A DNA stretch of 6,409 nucleotides from Chthonomonas sp. UBA6659 (GTDB lineage Bacteria > Armatimonadota > Fimbriimonadia > Fimbriimonadales > Fimbriimonadaceae): contig DKKT01000067.1 of NCBI GenBank assembly GCA_002455425.1, forward strand, positions 1 through 6,409. The letters run 5' to 3'. Under the pieces are notes generated by a model, which worked only from the letters and a program-made list of their open reading frames with translations, was not told the DNA's origin and made no database searches. How positions within the stretch are numbered: position 1 is the first letter of the stretch; the number at the start of each line of letters is the position of its first letter. Shown here piece by piece: positions 5,635-6,409 of the stretch. A program made the position numbers and the translations under genes.

Positions 5635-5638
5635 GCGA
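5619..5638. promoter_or_regulatory. Perfect 20-bp palindrome over a stop/start overlap
   Basis: TCGCTCACCGCGGTGAGCGA is exactly its own reverse complement. It covers the last codons and TGA (5632-5634) of the secreted-protein gene and the GTG (5631-5633) of the membrane-protein gene. In RNA it can fold to a stem of about eight bp that hides the second start codon. In DNA it could be a dimer binding site. The symmetry is directly seen; the role is inferred. Confidence 0.6.
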
Positions 5639-5843
5639 TTCCGCGCCGCCGGGACCGGCTGGGGGGACGTCGTGTTGCGTACCGGGGCTCTTGGTCCTGG
5701 GCCTCGTCGCGGGTGCGACGATCGGGGGTTGGCGACACGGATGGAGCGGCGTTCTGATCGGATCCGCGCTCGGACTTCTCGTTGCCGCCGCCGTCGTCGC
5801 GATCCTGGTCGTGGTGGCGCTGTCGGCTTCCCGGCGACCTTGA
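5631..5843 (+). CDS. Small two-helix membrane protein with glycine zippers
   Basis: This encodes a 70-residue protein, hypothetical. A Pro/Gly-rich start with a Cys-Cys pair (15-16) leads to one hydrophobic helix at about 17-33, a short WRHGW turn, and a second at about 39-64, ending in SASRRP. Each helix carries a glycine zipper (G-x3-G-x3-G): Gly24, Gly28, Gly32 and Gly40, Gly44, Gly48. This packing is known in self-associating membrane proteins and in glycine-zipper 2TM families. The GTG start overlaps the preceding TGA (GTGA) and no separate Shine-Dalgarno is seen, so translation is likely coupled to the upstream secreted protein. The codons run in the same frame as a longer open frame starting at 5385, but that extension lies wholly over the upstream gene. 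A holin-like or stress-related role is conceivable; nothing proves it. Confidence 0.7.
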   Translation: MSDSAPPGPAGGTSCCVPGLLVLGLVAGATIGGWRHGWSGVLIGSALGLLVAAAVVAILVVVALSASRRP

Positions 5844-5869
5844 AAGGAACCGGTGGGGCATGGTATACT
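5840..5869 (+). promoter_or_regulatory. Promoter of tuf
   Basis: TTGAAA (5840-5845) and TATACT (5864-5869) are separated by 18 bases, and the -10 is extended by TGG. This is the best promoter in the window and suits a highly expressed gene. The -35 overlaps the TGA stop (5841-5843) of the membrane-protein gene. Transcription would begin near 5876, giving a leader of about 105 bases. Confidence 0.8.
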
Positions 5870-5870
5870 T

Positions 5871-5980
5871 CAGCCCTTCTATCGCGGGCTGGAGGCTCAT
5901 TCACGTGGGCCGCACGTGGTGTGATTCGGTTCGGCAGTGCCGGGCCACCCAAGATCCTAAAGGACCAAACATAAACACAC
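5871..5980 (+). promoter_or_regulatory. Structured tuf leader
   Basis: Three hairpins can form in a row: 5871-5876 with 5886-5891 (6 bp), the two CACGTG boxes 5902-5907 and 5913-5918 (6 bp, five-base loop), and 5928-5935 with 5939-5946 (8 bp with two G-U pairs). After these comes an unpaired AC-rich stretch. AAAGGA at 5959-5964 is the only Shine-Dalgarno candidate and is 16 bases from the ATG, which is long. No tRNA gene is present here. Confidence 0.5.
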
Positions 5981-6409
5981 ATGGCAAGAGCTAAATTCGA
6001 AAGAACCAAGCCGCACGTCAACATCGGCACGATTGGTCACGTCGACCACGGAAAGACCTCGCTGACCGCGGCGATCACGCAGACCCTCGCCCTCAAGGGC
6101 TTCTCGAAGAAAGTGAGCTACGACGAGATCGACTCGGCTCCCGAAGAGAAGGCTCGAGGCATCACCATCAACATCTCGCACCAGGAGTACGAGACCGACA
6201 CGCGGCACTATGCCCACGTCGACTGTCCTGGCCACGCCGACTTCATCAAGAACATGATCACCGGCGCGGCACAGATGGACGGAGCGATTCTGGTCGTGGC
6301 CGCGACCGACGGTCCGATGCCCCAAACGCGCGAGCACATCCTGCTCGCTCGCCAGGTCGGCGTTCCGTACATCGTCGTGTTCATGAACAAGGTCGACATG
6401 GTCGACGAC
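5981..6409 (+). CDS. tuf: Elongation factor Tu, N-terminal part (cut by window end)
   Basis: EF-Tu is the cytoplasmic GTPase that brings aminoacyl-tRNA to the ribosome. The first 143 residues are present with no stop, so about the last 250-260 residues lie beyond the window. The GTPase motifs are intact: P-loop GHVDHGKT at 19-26, switch I with EEKARGIT at 55-62 including Thr62, DCPGH of switch II at 81-85 with the catalytic His85, and NKVD at 136-139, which reads the guanine base. The insert region between the P-loop and switch I (KGFSKKVSYDEIDSAPEEK) is typical of EF-Tu and excludes SelB, IF-2 and EF-G. The ATG is chosen because MARAKFERTKPHVNIGTIGHVDHGK matches family N-termini. It is driven by a near-consensus promoter and a structured leader. 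It is not placed directly after fusA, the classical str-operon arrangement, so it may be a separate or second tuf copy. Confidence 0.97.
   Translation, partial: MARAKFERTKPHVNIGTIGHVDHGKTSLTAAITQTLALKGFSKKVSYDEIDSAPEEKARGITINISHQEYETDTRHYAHVDCPGHADFIKNMITGAAQMDGAILVVAATDGPMPQTREHILLARQVGVPYIVVFMNKVDMVDD

Noticed and set aside
5920..5950. tRNA gene before tuf, suggested by GGTTCGG
   Set aside because: No acceptor, D-arm or anticodon arm can be formed around it; it is part of a simple hairpin.
5957..6337. 126-codon minus-strand frame within tuf
   Set aside because: It is antisense to a highly conserved EF-Tu region.

Overview
This is a GC-rich bacterial chromosomal segment. It carries two surface proteins with PEP-CTERM sorting tails, a secreted YciI-like protein, an unusually short UvrA, a very acidic calcium-type repeat protein, a two-gene envelope cassette and the start of the EF-Tu gene. 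PEP-CTERM proteins imply a Gram-negative-type envelope with an exosortase system encoded elsewhere. Together with the EF-Tu and UvrA sequences this fits a lineage such as Armatimonadota (Fimbriimonas-like), but that placement is an inference from style and not a proven assignment.

Layout. Bases 1-89 are non-coding and hold a long, nearly perfect inverted repeat just past the 3' end of the first gene. A PEP-CTERM protein gene (90-851, minus) is divergent from a secreted YciI-domain protein gene (993-1538, plus); both starts are set by strong Shine-Dalgarno sequences. A uvrA gene (1572-3461, plus) follows after 33 bases. It has an extended -10 box placed so that the transcript would begin at or next to its GTG. 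It encodes only the first half of a normal UvrA, with one complete ATPase module, and ends at a hairpin directly after the stop codon. Converging on it is a minus-strand gene (3511-4170) for a 219-residue protein made of Asp-rich calcium-loop repeats and a Ser/Tyr/Asp tail built from a 36-base tandem repeat. A non-coding gap of about 290 bases with small inverted repeats separates this from a second PEP-CTERM gene (4458-5054, plus; TTG start), which is closed by a clear intrinsic terminator. Next comes a gene for a small secreted protein (5134-5634), overlapping by four bases a 70-residue two-helix membrane protein gene (5631-5843). A perfect 20-base palindrome sits exactly on that stop/start overlap. 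A near-consensus promoter and a structured leader then introduce tuf (5981 to the window end, incomplete).

How it works together. I see no single pathway linking these genes. Four or five products are directed to the envelope or outside the cell (two PEP-CTERM proteins, the YciI-like protein, the 5134-5634 product and its membrane partner). UvrA and EF-Tu are housekeeping functions. The points that most deserve checking are the half-length UvrA, the palindrome on the coupled gene pair, and the acidic Ser/Tyr repeat protein.
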